Shown piece by piece: positions 37,348 through 50,022 of a stretch of DNA of 64,000 bases. This stretch comes from Reticulitermes lucifugus (lineage: Eukaryota; Arthropoda; Insecta; Blattodea; Rhinotermitidae). The stretch lies in NCBI GenBank assembly GCA_026260175.1, contig JAKCWW010000041.1, positions 124,815 to 188,814 on the forward strand, written 5' to 3'. The first letter of the stretch is position 1. Each line of letters opens with the position of its first letter. Both the position numbers and the translations under genes were made by a program. The notes beneath the pieces were generated by a model. The model had not been told where the DNA came from. It saw only the letters and a list, made by a program, of their open reading frames with translations, and made no database searches.

Positions 37348-38586
37348 ATCTGTATCAATCTATAGATCCAGGCGTAAGAAGCCAGAATTCTGTTGTCTGA
37401 ACTTAGAAGATAATTTTGACATTAAATTTAATTGTTGTACAAAATACAGGCTAAAACCACGAGTATAAACTCAATATTTCGCTGTGCCAAATTCTCACAC
37501 TTAAGTATTTAGAATGATTTGTCAATGAGGCGGTGAAATTTAGCAGAAAATATGGATTTCGAACTAGCAGTGAGTTAAAAATATAGCCTATTAATAAATG
37601 TATTATCATAAATACCTTCCAATTTTTTGACCTACAGCAAGAATGACAGTTTTCTCACATCTTAAATATGTGCTGTGTATGATATTAGTATTTTTGATGA
37701 CAGGATGATAAGAAATACGAGGGAGATAGTCCCTGATGAAGTGTATGTTCCTATGGAATTGACATATTGGTTTTAATTTATAGAGGCAGACTTTCATAGA
37801 TGCACATATGACACGAATATTATACACGTAACGCCACAAGTTTCATTTACCATGTAAAATGAAAGAAATAGTCTAAACAACACACAATATTATAATGCAG
37901 CCATCTACCCTGCAAGCGTAGTGACTGTACACAGTGTGTTTACCCGACAGAAGTTTAAAGGGCGATTCATATTTGAATTGCTGTGTGTCTATTCATGCAA
38001 CAATATCGATATTTCTTAAAAGCTGCTTTGAAATTCACACGGGATAGATAACGTTGATGTGCAAGTAACTTCTTAAAATATAATCCACTACAGGAACTTT
38101 CTAAGCAGGCACTGCAATAGGTAATAAACCCATGTAATATACACGTACCGAATACCGTGCATATATTATGTTTATTAATAAATTCTAAGTTTAATATTTT
38201 CTACCGCAAATTCAAGGTCTCTGCTGTTGTGCTCTACATCTCCTTTCACTTTATAAAGAGTGAACACCGCTAGATGTAAGTATAACATAACGTACTGGCG
38301 TATAGGTTAATGAGGGCTGTAGCTCTTGCAATTTGCATTTATTATGTCGCCAGGAATGCTGTCCAGTTTTGTTAAAATCATTTTAAGTGTCTTTATGATT
38401 TAGAAGGATTCTAGTTCACTATTAATCGAAATTTCAAGAAATTTTATTTAAACTATATAGGAATTTTTACATAACATTACAGGCACTAATATTTGAAAAT
38501 AAGTTGCTGTAGTATAAAAAATAATCCTATTGAAAACGTAGAAATAAATGACAAACAAAAGCAAATATTTACCCTATGTTACGTTC

Positions 38587-38598
38587 TTTTTTTTTTTT
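38587..38598 (+). repeat. Poly-T tract
   Basis: Twelve Ts, not clearly attached to a SINE tail. Confidence 0.85.
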
Positions 38599-40127
38599 GT
38601 TATTACAAACTTCAAGTTGTTGGGGTTTAATTCTAGGCACATATCTTAACAAATGTATGTAAAATACAGGATCCTGATATACGGGTATTTTGTACTAAGT
38701 AAAATCTATCAGAAGGACTCCTTCCTTCAGAACGAAATTGAGAGCGTTTAAGGTAATAATTTTAGGCCCTATAAAAGCACTGGGTTAGGTCTTGTTAATT
38801 TCATTTAATTACTGAATATCAGGATATATTCCCTTTTAGAATGGTTTTACACCAAATCTCTTTTTAAAAATATACCTCTTAATCCAAAAATAAAAATTAT
38901 TTAATATTTACCAAATTCTCACTCGGATGAAACACGTGGTAATTAAATGTGCTGCAATGAAAACTATTTTGGAATATTATAATCAATTATCACAATAGAG
39001 CTCAATAATTACAGTTTTACAAAAGTGAATGAACTTTATACCTGCTTGTATGAATCAATTATCCAACACAGACACAGCGTCTATTCACCCATTGCAAGCA
39101 CTGCACAACCAGATGTGATTTCTACCACTCACAGAGTTCAAATGAAGTGTTCAACAGTTCAGCTTACTCAGGTTTTTCATTTTCTAAATGTTTTACCCTC
39201 TTCCTCTTCTCAGCAGTCCTCTCTCCCGTTCTTTGCTGTTAATTGAGGCCATCCAACCCAAGGCGTTTGTGTGTGTGTACGCTCGTCATCTTGCACATTC
39301 GTCCGCTTGTGTTTAAACACGGATATAGACTCTATTCATTTGCACATCTCTCATATTGTACTCTCCAGTTTACCATTCGAGGTTTTTATATTTACAAAGA
39401 CCAGAATGAATGAAGATGGTAGGGGAAATATTCCTATACATGCTGTAAAGGAGGGACAAATGAATGTGGTAAAAAGTGAAGAGTAGCTATTAATAAAATT
39501 ACCTTAAAATATACCCGCCATATTTTATTGTAACATTAGAAGAGTGACATAATTTAGCAGCTGAAAAACAGTAAAAGAGAGAGAACATATCACTTAAATT
39601 TCCATTCAAAGTTTTGAAACTTTCATTTGTGGATATTACCGATATATATTTCTTCAGCTGTATCTCGGTATACAATTTACAGAATATATTTAGCCTATGC
39701 TTTTGTGAGTTGTTCCCTTCTAAAGGGATTTTTCACACCCCATTGCACCAACTCTAGGCTATGTAAAAAGTCCGGAAATTGAAATATAGATAGGTAAAGG
39801 TGATTGTTTATTCTTTTCTCTAGGTTCCACATCGTTTGTTACCCTTACTGTGGTTGGTAAATTTCGACTTCCTGCTATTTAACACGTATTACAAATATTT
39901 TAAGGCGCATAGTTTACATTGCAAATTTGGGGAGAAATAAACTGCATTAGAGTGCGAGCGAATTCTAAATAAGGATGACCTGTTGAGTTTCAGGTTAGAT
40001 TTGCTAAGATGATATGCGAATGTGATCAGAATAGGATTGATACCAAAAGAGGCTACGGTATACCACCACGTCACATCCTCTTTATGCTTTGACATAGAAC
40101 GTCATGTGTAAATAAAATGTCACACTA

Positions 40128-40275
40128 ACATGGTACCATTGGGGTCCTGGATTTGATTCTCGGCTCGGAGGCCGGTTATTCTGGCAACAGATTTACAGTT
40201 GTTTTCTTCGTCTGCTCCAAATTCTCTGACAGACTGCTTTCCTCCGCTTTATTTCCACACATCCTTTTACACTGT
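40128..40275 (+). mobile_element. Possible worn tRNA-derived SINE remnant
   Basis: TGGATTTGATTCTCGG resembles a B box in a tRNA-like head. It is followed by GCCGGTTATTCTGGCAACAG and AAATTCTCTGACAG. Short similarity in layout to 56183-56300 suggests a common origin, possibly related to SINE-D. The evidence is thin. Confidence 0.25.
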
Positions 40276-41095
40276 AACGTATAAGCCCTAATATACAATT
40301 TTCTTGGGACTCGTAAACAAGGACGATGGGCTTGCTTTGTACCTTGAGCTGACACCTGGTAAGAACAAAGACAACCAGGATTAGGCAATCTCTGGAATTC
40401 GCTTTAGAAGGTTATTTTTTTAATTTGCTTGTTCTTTGAAATGAAGAACCAAAACCTTCGGCGCCAGATTTTGCAAATACAAATCCCAATGTTAATTTGA
40501 AGGCGTGTAATTATTTCAATTGAGAGACGGAGAATATACACGCTGTTTTCCCGTTGCAGGCCCGCAGCGCTGAACATCTGCTGCTGATATTTTGACGACT
40601 CTCAAATTCGAAACGGAATTAATCATAATGTCGAAATATTTTTAAATTTTGTGTCTCTCACCATGCCATAACCTCAGTCACTCGATGTTACGTTCGAGAA
40701 ACAGCACAAAAAATTGTTATGTCAAGTTTACCTCTAAACGCGGGAATTATTCAGCAGTAAACAGAATTCCCTACTTTTTAGAAAGTAGTCACTAAGAAAG
40801 TCAAGGAAGTAAGAATTAACCTAATTTAAACCATAGCACTAAACATCGCTCTGAATCAGTTTTTGCAACTATCGTGTTACTGAGAGCTGCCCTTCGCCTC
40901 TCGCATCTTGTTCATTTGCGTAGGTATAATTCAAGAGATTTAAAATATTTCTCGGAAGTACATAAACAACTTTTGTAGAGCAATCCAATTTGTAATAAAT
41001 TAGAAAGAAGAGTCCTTACTGTACACGACCAAACGAGAGAACGTTTGAAGTAACTAATGCAAATCAGAACACAGCCAAACCCATATATTTAATAG

Positions 41096-41108
41096 ACCCG
41101 TTATCAAA
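41096..41108. repeat. Target-site duplication, left copy (SINE-C copy 1)
   Basis: ACCCGTTATCAAA, repeated exactly at 41391-41403 across the element. Confidence 0.9.
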
Positions 41109-41390
41109 GGTAAAGTTCTCCCTAGAACAGGCCATTAAGGCCCAGAGGGGGAGTAGAGGTATAGCTCTCCTCTTTCTTTAACCCTGGCACTAGATAAGGG
41201 TGGGTGGTCAACTCCACGCCCCTGCCGCTTTACCCCCGGGAAAGAGACCCGGTACCCATTATATAGGAGGCTGGGTGTGCCCCAGGGCCGGTCTGGACTG
41301 CCGCGAAAAATCTCGCCCCCACCGGGATTCGAGCCCTGACCGTCCAGCCCGTAGCGAGTCGCTATACCGACTACGCTATCCGGCCCACAC
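41109..41390 (-). mobile_element. SINE-C copy 1, full length, with 13-bp target-site duplication
   Basis: Best-preserved SINE-C. The minus-strand head reads GGCCGGATAGCGTAGTCGGT, with a perfect A box (TAGCGTAGTCGG) and B-box-like GGCTCGAATCC. The body contains GGGTACCGGGTCTCTTTCCC, GGGGGTAAAGCGGCAGGGGC and CTAGTGCCAGGGTTAAAGA, and the end is GGGAGAACTTTACC. The sense strand has an 85-codon frame including VVGIATRYGLDG and GVDHPPLSSARVKERGELYL. I recall such strings in many predicted insect proteins and regard them as SINE translations. The intact duplication and low divergence mark a comparatively young insertion. Confidence 0.95.
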
Positions 41391-41403
41391 ACCCGTTATC
41401 AAA
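41391..41403. repeat. Target-site duplication, right copy (SINE-C copy 1)
   Basis: Second exact copy of ACCCGTTATCAAA, adjoining the tRNA-like 5' end. Confidence 0.9.
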
Positions 41404-43004
41404 CCAAGCGTGAAATGTTAAAGGAAATAGGCCTCGAATTAATTTTGGCCATGAGAACACATTCAGACTGTTCACTGAAGTGAATGTTGAAATGGGTTTA
41501 TATGCCTGAGAAGACATATTCTTTTGTACAGGTGGCATTAATGCGTGCAAATCTGAAGTGAAATACCTTTATTTACAACACAGCAAATTTGAAGAGAATT
41601 ATTCAGGAGGAGCATTTAAGTTGGAAAGTTGAGAACGTTTATTGGTAGATTGAATGAAAAGGTTACGGATGTGCCTATGGAAACCAGACAAAATGTTTCA
41701 ATAGTTATGTCAGGTAGCCCTGTTGCACCGAAAGGGGACGTTTACTCCACCGTTAACGGACACAGTCTAAAATTGCAAACACCGTTATAAACGCCATCTT
41801 TGAGGGGACGGAAGAACTTCTAGCATTACTGTCGCCATCCTCTCTATTTCTACTATGTCGTCGAGCTGAAAATCAATGTACCGGGCTTAGAGAATATCTT
41901 TCAAGCACAGTACTAATAACTGGAAGGTCATTTGGAAATAGAGGTTAGAAATATCTGTCCTTAAATTTAGCTTCACATAATCAAATATTTAGATCTGTGA
42001 CCTCAGATGCTACGATAAAAAGTTAACACCTTCATACAATAAAAGATTCTTTTCTCTGTGTGGATTTTTCCTTCTTCCTTTTAATTGTTACCAACCGGCT
42101 GAAACATTAGATAGAATATTCTAAAATATACATTTACATATATATTTATACTACTTGTATTTAACTGATTGTATGCGTACTTAAATTAAACCGATAAAGT
42201 ATCTATGTGATTTCAGACGTAAAGTTTTAATACATAGACCTACCTTTAATTAAATACATATAAATATATAAAAACTACTACTGAAGTAAATGAAAAAATA
42301 GTTTGATCAACGCATCCTTTATTGCAATCTATTCGACAGGTTGTACCGTCCACTAATAGAGAACAATCTGCCTAGTCAAATTAAGTGCCACTAAATATTT
42401 ACTATTCTTCGAAGATTATTGTTAGAAAATGGTATACCGTTGCATAAATAGGCATATTTAAACATAAACTACCTAGAAATTCAAAGGGCTTACATAAAAA
42501 TAAAAGATGCCCTAAAAGTAAGAGACTTCCATTTACAGTAACAGATATGTTAGGCCTGCTTTCTTAAAGATGCACTTTAATAAAAAAACGAAAGGTTTCT
42601 TAATCTAAAATTGAATTATAAATTTTGCCTTCCATTTATCAAGTATAAATATTAAAATATATTCAGTTCTTACGTAATGTATAATCCTTGATTAAACTGT
42701 GTATTTACATGATTAGATTAATACACACGCTGTATATAGAGAAATAACAGGCCTGTGCTCAAAGTACACAATGATTTCCCTACAGCCTTCAATATTACCT
42801 GTGCTTTCAGTGGTGGAATATATTATACGCGATATAGGTATGCATATAATTACATCTTATAGAGTATAAAAAACAGGTCATAACCTAAATATACGTGAGA
42901 CCTCCCACGTGTGTTTAATGTAGTTCTCTAATTCTGTCCTTTAAATGAGCTGGCGGTATTTACCAAGATGCAGTAATTGAGATTATTGAACCTTTCTAGT
43001 ACAT
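41404..43004. other. AT-rich unique DNA
   Basis: No gene or repeat recognised. Confidence 0.5.
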
Positions 43005-43252
43005 AGGCAGAGTGGTCGAAGCTTTTTGTGTGTGGCTTTCTTAGTGACGGCTTTTCTCCAAAAGGTCAAGGAGAGTTCTGGGGCACAAGCAGCCTCCTAT
43101 TTAATGAGCACCCGGGGCTTTATGCTCGGAGATAAGGTGGCTGAAAATAGAAGCTAATAACTCATTCCATTTAGACCCTAGTGCCAAGATTAAGGAAGCC
43201 TGGACCTAAACCTCCAATCCCTCATATGCCTTCATGACATAACTTGATATTT
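43005..43252 (+). mobile_element. SINE-C copy, diverged
   Basis: AGGCAGAGTGGTCGAAGC at the head, then GCAGCCTCCTATTTAATGAG, ACCCGGGGCTTTATGCTCGG, CTAGTGCCAAGATTAAGGAAG, CCTAAACCTCCAATCCC and GCCTTCATGACAT. This is full SINE-C order with an altered head. The AAG-rich GATAAGGTGGCTGAAAATAG piece shows how far the central region can drift. Confidence 0.65.
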
Positions 43253-43745
43253 CTTCTACATTTACTAAATACATGTTGTTTACTTAGAGTTCCAGTGAAA
43301 TTATATCATAAAAGCATAGACTCTCACAACTTCCACATTAGACTTTTCACATTTATGCTTTTTCTAAGACGTCTGTGAAAGTATGATTATTCCATTAGGA
43401 GCATTTTCATAATTTCTACAAAACTGATTTGTGAATTATACTCATAAGGCCCTTGTCAGTATAGATTATTATTTTATGTACTAAGTGGCATAATACTGTC
43501 CGCATATTTGTTTGCTGTGTCGCTGCTTTGTCGTAAGAAACTCAAATTTGAATAAGTGTGACGATGTTAATGGCTCACTTTGAGACAGCTATAGAAAATG
43601 TATGTAATTAAGGTGCTAAAAGTAGCTAGAGTGTCTTGCTTTTTTTACTGAGTGTCATTTCACTTCTGAATTCCAAAGTGAAGTCTGATGTTGAAACATA
43701 GACACAATAAAAAAGCGTATGAATCAAATGTGAAGTAAAGTCATT

Positions 43746-44014
43746 CATGGTCACGCCGTGAAGGAGAATGGGGGAGTGCAGGTAGCGCTCCACTCACTCT
43801 TAACTTTAGCTTTAGAGATGAGCGATCAGCTTCACGTCTCAGTCATTCAATCCTCGTGGAAACGCGCGATGTTCTATGAGAATGACGCTGTGTGGCCGGC
43901 CGCAAAAACATTCCGGTCTCTGTGGGCACGGAATAATTGTTGGCACTGCTCACATCGAACCACAAGCCCTTAGCGTAGTATATGTATCGACTGGGCTATC
44001 GGGTCTCCAAACAT
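43746..44014 (-). mobile_element. SINE-C copy, diverged, near full length
   Basis: The minus-strand head is GGAGACCCGATAGCCCAGTC, with a B box GTGGTTCGATGTG. Then come TTTTTGCGGCCGGCCACACAG, GAGACGTGAAGCTGATC, TTAAGAGTGAGTGGAGCGCT and TCCTTCACGGCGTGACC. All SINE-C blocks are present at high divergence. A 71-codon frame on the opposite strand is repeat-derived. Confidence 0.65.
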
Positions 44015-44091
44015 AGATATCAGCTAAAGTTAATCTGTCCATGTGCAATCTATGAAGACATATGCCGAAGTTGAAGTATAACTCCAGTACA

Positions 44092-44325
44092 TCCTAACCT
44101 CCGCTGTAGAGAGAGCGATTAGTTAGTTTCACGTTCCGGCCTCTTTTCCCCGGCGAAAGTACGAAGTAACAATTCAACAGCAGGCTGGTGTGCCTCAGAG
44201 AGGGTGTGGACTCTTGAGAGAAAAAAGAAGCCTCTTGGGCCTGCCGGAATTCTAACAACGAATCCCCGTTTTCCCGTTCATAGGCTAGTCACAATAGCGC
44301 CTGCGCTATGTGTTTAATAAATCTC
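44092..44325 (-). mobile_element. SINE-C-like copy, heavily decayed, close neighbour
   Basis: About 80 bp beyond the previous copy and in the same orientation. CCTCTTTTCCCCGGCGAAAG, AGCAGGCTGGTGTGCCTCAG and CGAATCCCCGTTTTCCCG correspond to the SINE-C centre and B-box region. Most of the remainder is unrecognisable. Confidence 0.45.
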
Positions 44326-46866
44326 ATTACCACCAACCCGAACTGGTGCACACGATACACTTGCAGTTTCTTCTTTTAATCTTTTTTACGGCAGTGATTC
44401 AAAATCTTCCTTGAATTACAAGACATGAAATCCCACAGTTTCAGAAATGCAGCGCTGTGATTTTAAACTGAATGGAAAAAGAGCCTCTAGTTATATCTTT
44501 CTTACTACTGAACATATAAAAGCCTTACACGTTTGCAGCACCATCGACAATGGTCTTACACGAAAATTTGAAATTCACAAGAGTTAAGCGCCCTCTTTGG
44601 ATTAAATTTTAATTAAATGATAGATGATGTACTGAGATTCTGTGGCCTTACAGCTCCTCTCCTCCCTCAGAAAACCACTTTAGTGTGTGTATTATTATTG
44701 ACCTATAAAAGAAAACAACAAAAGATGTAAGCATCTTACTAAAATCTCAGGAAATGGATGACAAGTTGGTGGTGGGAGGAGAAAAGAGTAGCTTTGAAAA
44801 ATTAATCCCTTCTATAAAAGGGTATAATTTTATTGAATAAAATAATTCGTCCAGCAATATGTTCATTGTAGAATTGACGGAGATGGGTACAGTCCACTCA
44901 CTGACATTTCGAATAATTTAATAAAGGCCCTACTTTCAAAGTAATCTGTCCCAGGGACTTTATTACGAATTTTGAAGAGATAATTACATAGCAGTTCAAT
45001 ATGTATTAAAAAACTTCCCGATTTTCAGTGAGTGTCTATAAAAGTTACACACTTTCTTTTCTCACTTCGTAAAATATTTCTGTTTTGGCCTCAAGACTGG
45101 TACCCACCTTCACTACTTACGTGAGAAGTACTTCATATATAGGCAGTATTATACTAACTAATATACAGGACCTGATGAATCGAAAGGGAAATATGTTAGA
45201 AATAACAGTATATATACGTAAAGATTGTCTGGACATTAACAGCTGCCAGACATCGAGTGTTGCTTACAGGTGAGAGTATGTACATATTGAGACGCTGGAT
45301 GGAGTCGAAAACAGATCTGAAAATTTGGATAGGAAATAAATCTCTTAACCATCTCGTGAGCGAAACAGAAATTCGTCTGTTTTCAGCCCGCAATCTGGTC
45401 ATTATACCGAATTATCTATTCCGAATACACATAGAACTAGTATGCACTAGAAACCTTTTTTTAAAAAACAAAGACACATCAGAGTAAACACAAGGCCCAA
45501 ACCAATATAAAGCTAGTTTACTCTAGTTCACATCAGCGTATTATTTATCTTTCAACACCTTTAAACTGGGCATGTATTTTTCTTTTGAAAATATTTTCAC
45601 TTTTATTATTCTGTATAAGTTTCCAGAAATTAAGTTCAGATTTTATTTAATTTCTTGCTTCAAAATGCTTAGCATGTCTTCATACCTAATAAAGATCTCT
45701 GGAGGTATCGTGTCCCCTATATAGAGGAAACACGTTTTTAAGGTGTGGAATCACACTATATTTAGTGAATACTATTCTTTAACTATGATTAGCACAAGCC
45801 TGGATAAAATAGCTTCGGAATTTGCCTGTTTTCCAGGAAGGAATTTAAGCAGAAGTGATGTATAAAAGTGGCCTTTATATCCATAGTTACAAATTTATAC
45901 AGCGTATAAAAACAGTTGTGACCTTGTGTCGAATTGAATATCTAACAGTCCTGAACGACTCATAAAGAATTATCATATTTGTGCAATAATGAAATAAATT
46001 AGGCAAATAACATTTTTATTAATATATACTAATTTTAATTTTCATTCTCAGTATAATTAAATACTCAAAAGTAATGCTTCTTCATAAATAGATACTTTAG
46101 ATTTTTCGGGAAAATAAATTTATTATCTTATTTCATGGCTAATCTCCAAAGATATTTGACATACCCCACCAGTGTAGGCCAGAATAGGCCTAGTTATATT
46201 CATATTCTGGAACCGATACATGTCTATTTGTTTTGCATTTTTATATAGGCCCTTTCTATAGTGTAAGACAAATCGGGGGATGTTGCCAGCTGAGGGATGA
46301 CCCCACAATGTCTGTAGTTCTTCTAAGCATCTGTTTATAAAGCAGAAAATATGCTGCAATCAAAACGTCTATGCTAAGAAACGTATGCCTTATTCGCTTC
46401 CATCTTCTTTTATTTGCACATATTTATCAGTAAATATATGTACTAGAAAACCTTACGGGTGTCACCTGAGGTCCATACCCAGATATTTCACTGTAAGCCA
46501 GAAATCTCTACATTAGTGGTTCACATTTTGCCTATGTGAACACTAGCAACAAAGGCAACTCTTTGTGCATAAAGAGACCTGGCAACTTCGCCATGGGTTT
46601 AGCAGAATGTATTGTGTTAGAAATAATACTGTTTTAAATTGTTCCATCGAAATCAAATAAATTTATATGAGAACAAGAGAGGCAATGTACGTATAAACGT
46701 AACATTTAGGCGCTTTCGTGTAACCATTGTTGCCGTGGAGAAGACCTTAGTAATATATATTCTGAGTGTGTGCCTGTAGCCTTAGTTATCCAGCATGCAA
46801 AGCTGACTCGCCATATTACGTTTTCATCTGTGCCCTGTCTGGCATTACTATATTTTTCCACATTGT
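44326..46866. other. AT-rich unique DNA
   Basis: No gene or repeat recognised. Overlapping short frames near 45196-45487 on both strands look like chance. Confidence 0.5.
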
Positions 46867-47206
46867 CTTATAAACGGCACGATTTTCGGAAAAAAGCTAT
46901 TGAAAATTAAATGTGTGTTTTGATTTTCTCTGTAACTTTTGTCTAAAACATTTCTCATTCTAAGAAGAATTCCTCGAGACAATATCATAAATTTACACAC
47001 GTCTTCGTGTAAAGTCTCAGTTATAGTTCTCAGGTTTGAATGAAACTTGAATTTTCTCCACAGACTTTTCGAAAAATCCGCAAATATCAAATTTCATGAA
47101 AATCCGTCCAGTGGGAGCCGAGTTATTCCATTCGGACGGATGGACAGACAGACATGACGAGGCTTATAGTCGCTTTTCGCAATTTTGCACACGCGCCTAA
47201 AAATGG
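46867..47206 (+). repeat. Dispersed ~350-bp repeat with GGACAGACAGACA core, copy 1
   Basis: Aligns over its whole length with 59230-59600. Shared blocks are CTTATAAAnGGCACGATTTTCGG, GTTTTGATTTTCTCT, GTAAGAAGAAT-type words, TTTCGAAAAATCC, GAGTTnTTCCATnCGGACG, GACAGACATGA, CGCTTTTCGCAATTTTGC and ACGCGCCTAA. There is no evident terminal inverted repeat, tRNA head or poly-A tail. It could be a MITE-like element, a LINE 3' fragment or another non-autonomous repeat. The class is unknown. Confidence 0.8.
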
Positions 47207-47635
47207 TAAGCATCTTACGTTGGTTACTGAAATAAATAATCAAGTATTGTCTGAAGACTTGAGTGTCTGAACCATATGAATAAACTGGAAGGGGTGAAAC
47301 TGTGGTAAGCGATACATTAAGACGTAACTATTAAGGACTTATAATTAGAGGCGGGACAATAAATTTCCTGCGCAGCAGTCTCTGTTATGCCTGGATATTG
47401 CTCGGGAGTCGGAGTGGTCCTGCTGGCTTACGTTTAATGCTGTTTAATGCGACTCATAAAGAGCGCCGTTCCACCCCAAAGTTCTGATCACGGGACATTA
47501 AGCTGCACAACCCTAACTTCTGCGCTGTTTGTTTGCTCTTCGTTTCTTCTTAATGTAAGTTTGCGAACATGTGTCTGTAGCACATTGGAAGAGCGAGTTA
47601 ACAGAAAACGTTTCAAAATGTTGCAATCTAAATCC
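47207..47635. other. Unassigned DNA
   Basis: No gene recognised. A weak CTGAAGA...GAACC string at 47248-47272 may belong to the hammerhead-like set. Confidence 0.4.
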
Positions 47636-48420
47636 TGAAATAACTAACTAGTTGGCTAACTAGCTAAAAACTAAGAAACCGATTAATCAAACGATCAATC
47701 AACTAGCGAAACAAGGAAGAGGCAAACCGAAAAATTACCAAAGAACCAATCAACAGTCAAACAACCAAACATTATCTAACCACTTGACTACGTCACCTTC
47801 TACCTACTTATTTAACTAAGTAAATATCTAAACATCCGATCCTGGTGGCCTTGCGGTCTAAAGTGTAGGTTTGCAGCCAATCGATTGCTAAGGTCGCGAG
47901 TTAGAATTCCTTTGAGGTCATGACTGTTCTTCTCTTGTGTTTGTTGTTTTTTTTTGTAGGTAGCGGCCTCTGCGACGAGGTGGTCACTCGTTCAGAGGAG
48001 TCCTACCGGGTGTGTTTGTCTAGTTGTGTGTGATCTATAAACCTCAACAAACAGGCGGCCTCTGTTCGATTTGGGAAGTAGTGCCAGATATAAAAATTAA
48101 CCAAGAAACAACCAAACAACCACTGGCTACACAGTGATCTAATTTGCTGTCTCCCAAATTAATTAAGTAACGGATTTATCCCACCTAGGTTAGCTACCTA
48201 GTACTTAATGCATAAATTTCTCCTTAACTTCGAAAGTAATTAAAGAAGTAAGCGTCTAACCAACATTATAACTACTAGCTAGATGCCAAAAGACTTATCT
48301 AGCCACCTATTTTACTTAACTAACAGATTTATTGTCTAACGAACTATTTACCAGCTAGCTAAAACGTACCTAACTTTTTGCCTACGTAATAAACTAAAGG
48401 GTATAGCACCTAACCACCCT
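47636..48420 (+). repeat. Degenerate CTAA/AACC tetranucleotide tract, interrupted by a SINE
   Basis: Both sides of the SINE-A at 47836 are built from loosely repeating words: CTAACTAGTTGGCTAACTAG, CAAACAACCAAACAT, AACAACCAAACAACC, CAGCTAGCTAAAACG and similar. The pattern is too irregular for an active microsatellite and too biased for unique DNA. It reads as an old tetranucleotide satellite that decayed and received a SINE. Confidence 0.7.
47836..48082 (+). mobile_element. SINE-A copy 5, inside the tetranucleotide tract
   Basis: The head is CCGATCCTGGTGGCCTTGCGG and AATCGATTGCTAAGG, with B-box-like CGAGTTAGAATTCC. The body has TTGTGTTTGTTG, a T run, GTCACTCGTTCAGAGGAGTC and ACCTCAACAAACAGGCGGCC, and the end region is CTCTGTTCGATTTGGGAAG. 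All SINE-A blocks are in order, with moderate divergence. Confidence 0.8.
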
Positions 48421-50022
48421 TTTTCTACTAATGGAGGACACCAATATACGTGTAGAAAGATACAAGTCTATAGGCTATTTAATGCAAGTCAAGTGTGATA
48501 TGTTTGCTTGGTTCGTCTCAAAAATACAGGATATTTCATAATCATCCTGTCCTCATTTTCCTTACGGACTTCACCACTGGCTTCAAAAATTCTTTCCTTT
48601 TATATACCTTGATTCTAAACCATATCATAGATTTTCTTGTTTGGGTTCTTTCTATATTACTAACTGCTCTTCAAGAATGTCAAAAAACTGCATTTTCAAA
48701 ATCTTATTCAATTTTCAACTAAATTCACAGTAATATTCAGCTAGGGAAACATTACTCCTTTACATCATACTAAATACTGAAATAATAAGACAACGCCAAT
48801 CAGGACACACTATATCGTACGTCACCTACTCTGGAATAGTCTATCTTAAAGTAAGTGTCTGATTTCACCCACTTCCTACCCTACTACCGATACCTACGGA
48901 AATCCGTGCAGGTAAGTTAATTGCATAAAAAACTGTATAATCTCAATGTGTTGGAACGTAGAGGCTATTATTCATGAAAGAAATATGAAATAGGAACGAA
49001 GATAAAGCGCATAAAGCGGAGGAAGAGAGAATAAGGAGGAAGGACGTCTACATCAAAGTAACAAACATCTCAGTTATTGCCCATAAAGTTTTATGAACCG
49101 AAAATATCAAACATCAAACAATGTATGCGTAATGCAAAAATCCCCCGGTAGGAGACTTGATACTTTACAGCCGTGTGGATTGCATATACACAAATATAAC
49201 ATGTATGTGCAGGGTTCGGTCATGTGATGTGTAAAGTTATCGCTTATATTTCATCCTTTGTTACAATTCATGGGTTCTGCTACATGGGAGCTACAAGAAT
49301 TTACTTTTATGGTAGGCATTTATGCTTTTATAAGATATCGTTTCCGGTGGATTTGGACGTAGCAAGAGAGGCCTGCTTCTTACGAGAGACGCAATTGCTT
49401 TCGACAAAATTTTAGTTAGTCGGAGATGTGCAATAACAGAACAACCAACAAAAAACGACGTGCTGGCTGCTCTGTTGTTGCGTAACTTCGCCCAGATGTA
49501 ACCATCCCATTAATACGTCCCTAGAAAATCTTTCGTATGTTTCTTTCAGCAGTACAGCGTTATTAAAAATCCTTTCATTGCTGAGTTCCTTAATTTCTTC
49601 CGTTACATTCAGCATCTTCTTTTATTGCTTGTGACGGATTGCTATATATGTACATATAGTTCCTTGCTCTGCAGACAACCTTATAAACATATGCCTTTCA
49701 GAAATATCGGTCATTTTCTATGTGCTATATATATAACCTGCATATATTGGACAAAAATAAAGACTCAGATTTACTGTTAATTATATTCTTTCCCATAATC
49801 CCTTTTCAAATGGTATCCATTACAGTGACTGATGTATCGTTTAATATTTTATTAGATTAAGTGTAACTAACAAGAGAGGTAGTCAAAAATAAATAATTCG
49901 TACTTTCTTATCTCCTTGAATTAAATTTTATGGTAATAAACACCACATCATTGAAGTTCTTGAAAATTATCGATTATTTTCTACTAGTCGCAGCTGTTGA
50001 ACTCTACAAATAACAGCATCGT

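Larger units (their letters stand above)
35501..41095. other. AT-rich unique DNA
   Basis: Apart from a hammerhead-like motif at 37316, a B-box-like remnant at 40128 and a T12 run at 38587, I see no gene. The words ACAAATTGCGTCTTGTAA (36425) and ACAAAATGCGTCTTGTAA (36473) form a short imperfect local duplication 48 bp apart. Confidence 0.5.

Noticed and set aside
45173-45200. CTGATGAATCGAAAG as a hammerhead core
   Set aside because: Only two bases between CTGATGA and CGAAA; no stem possible.
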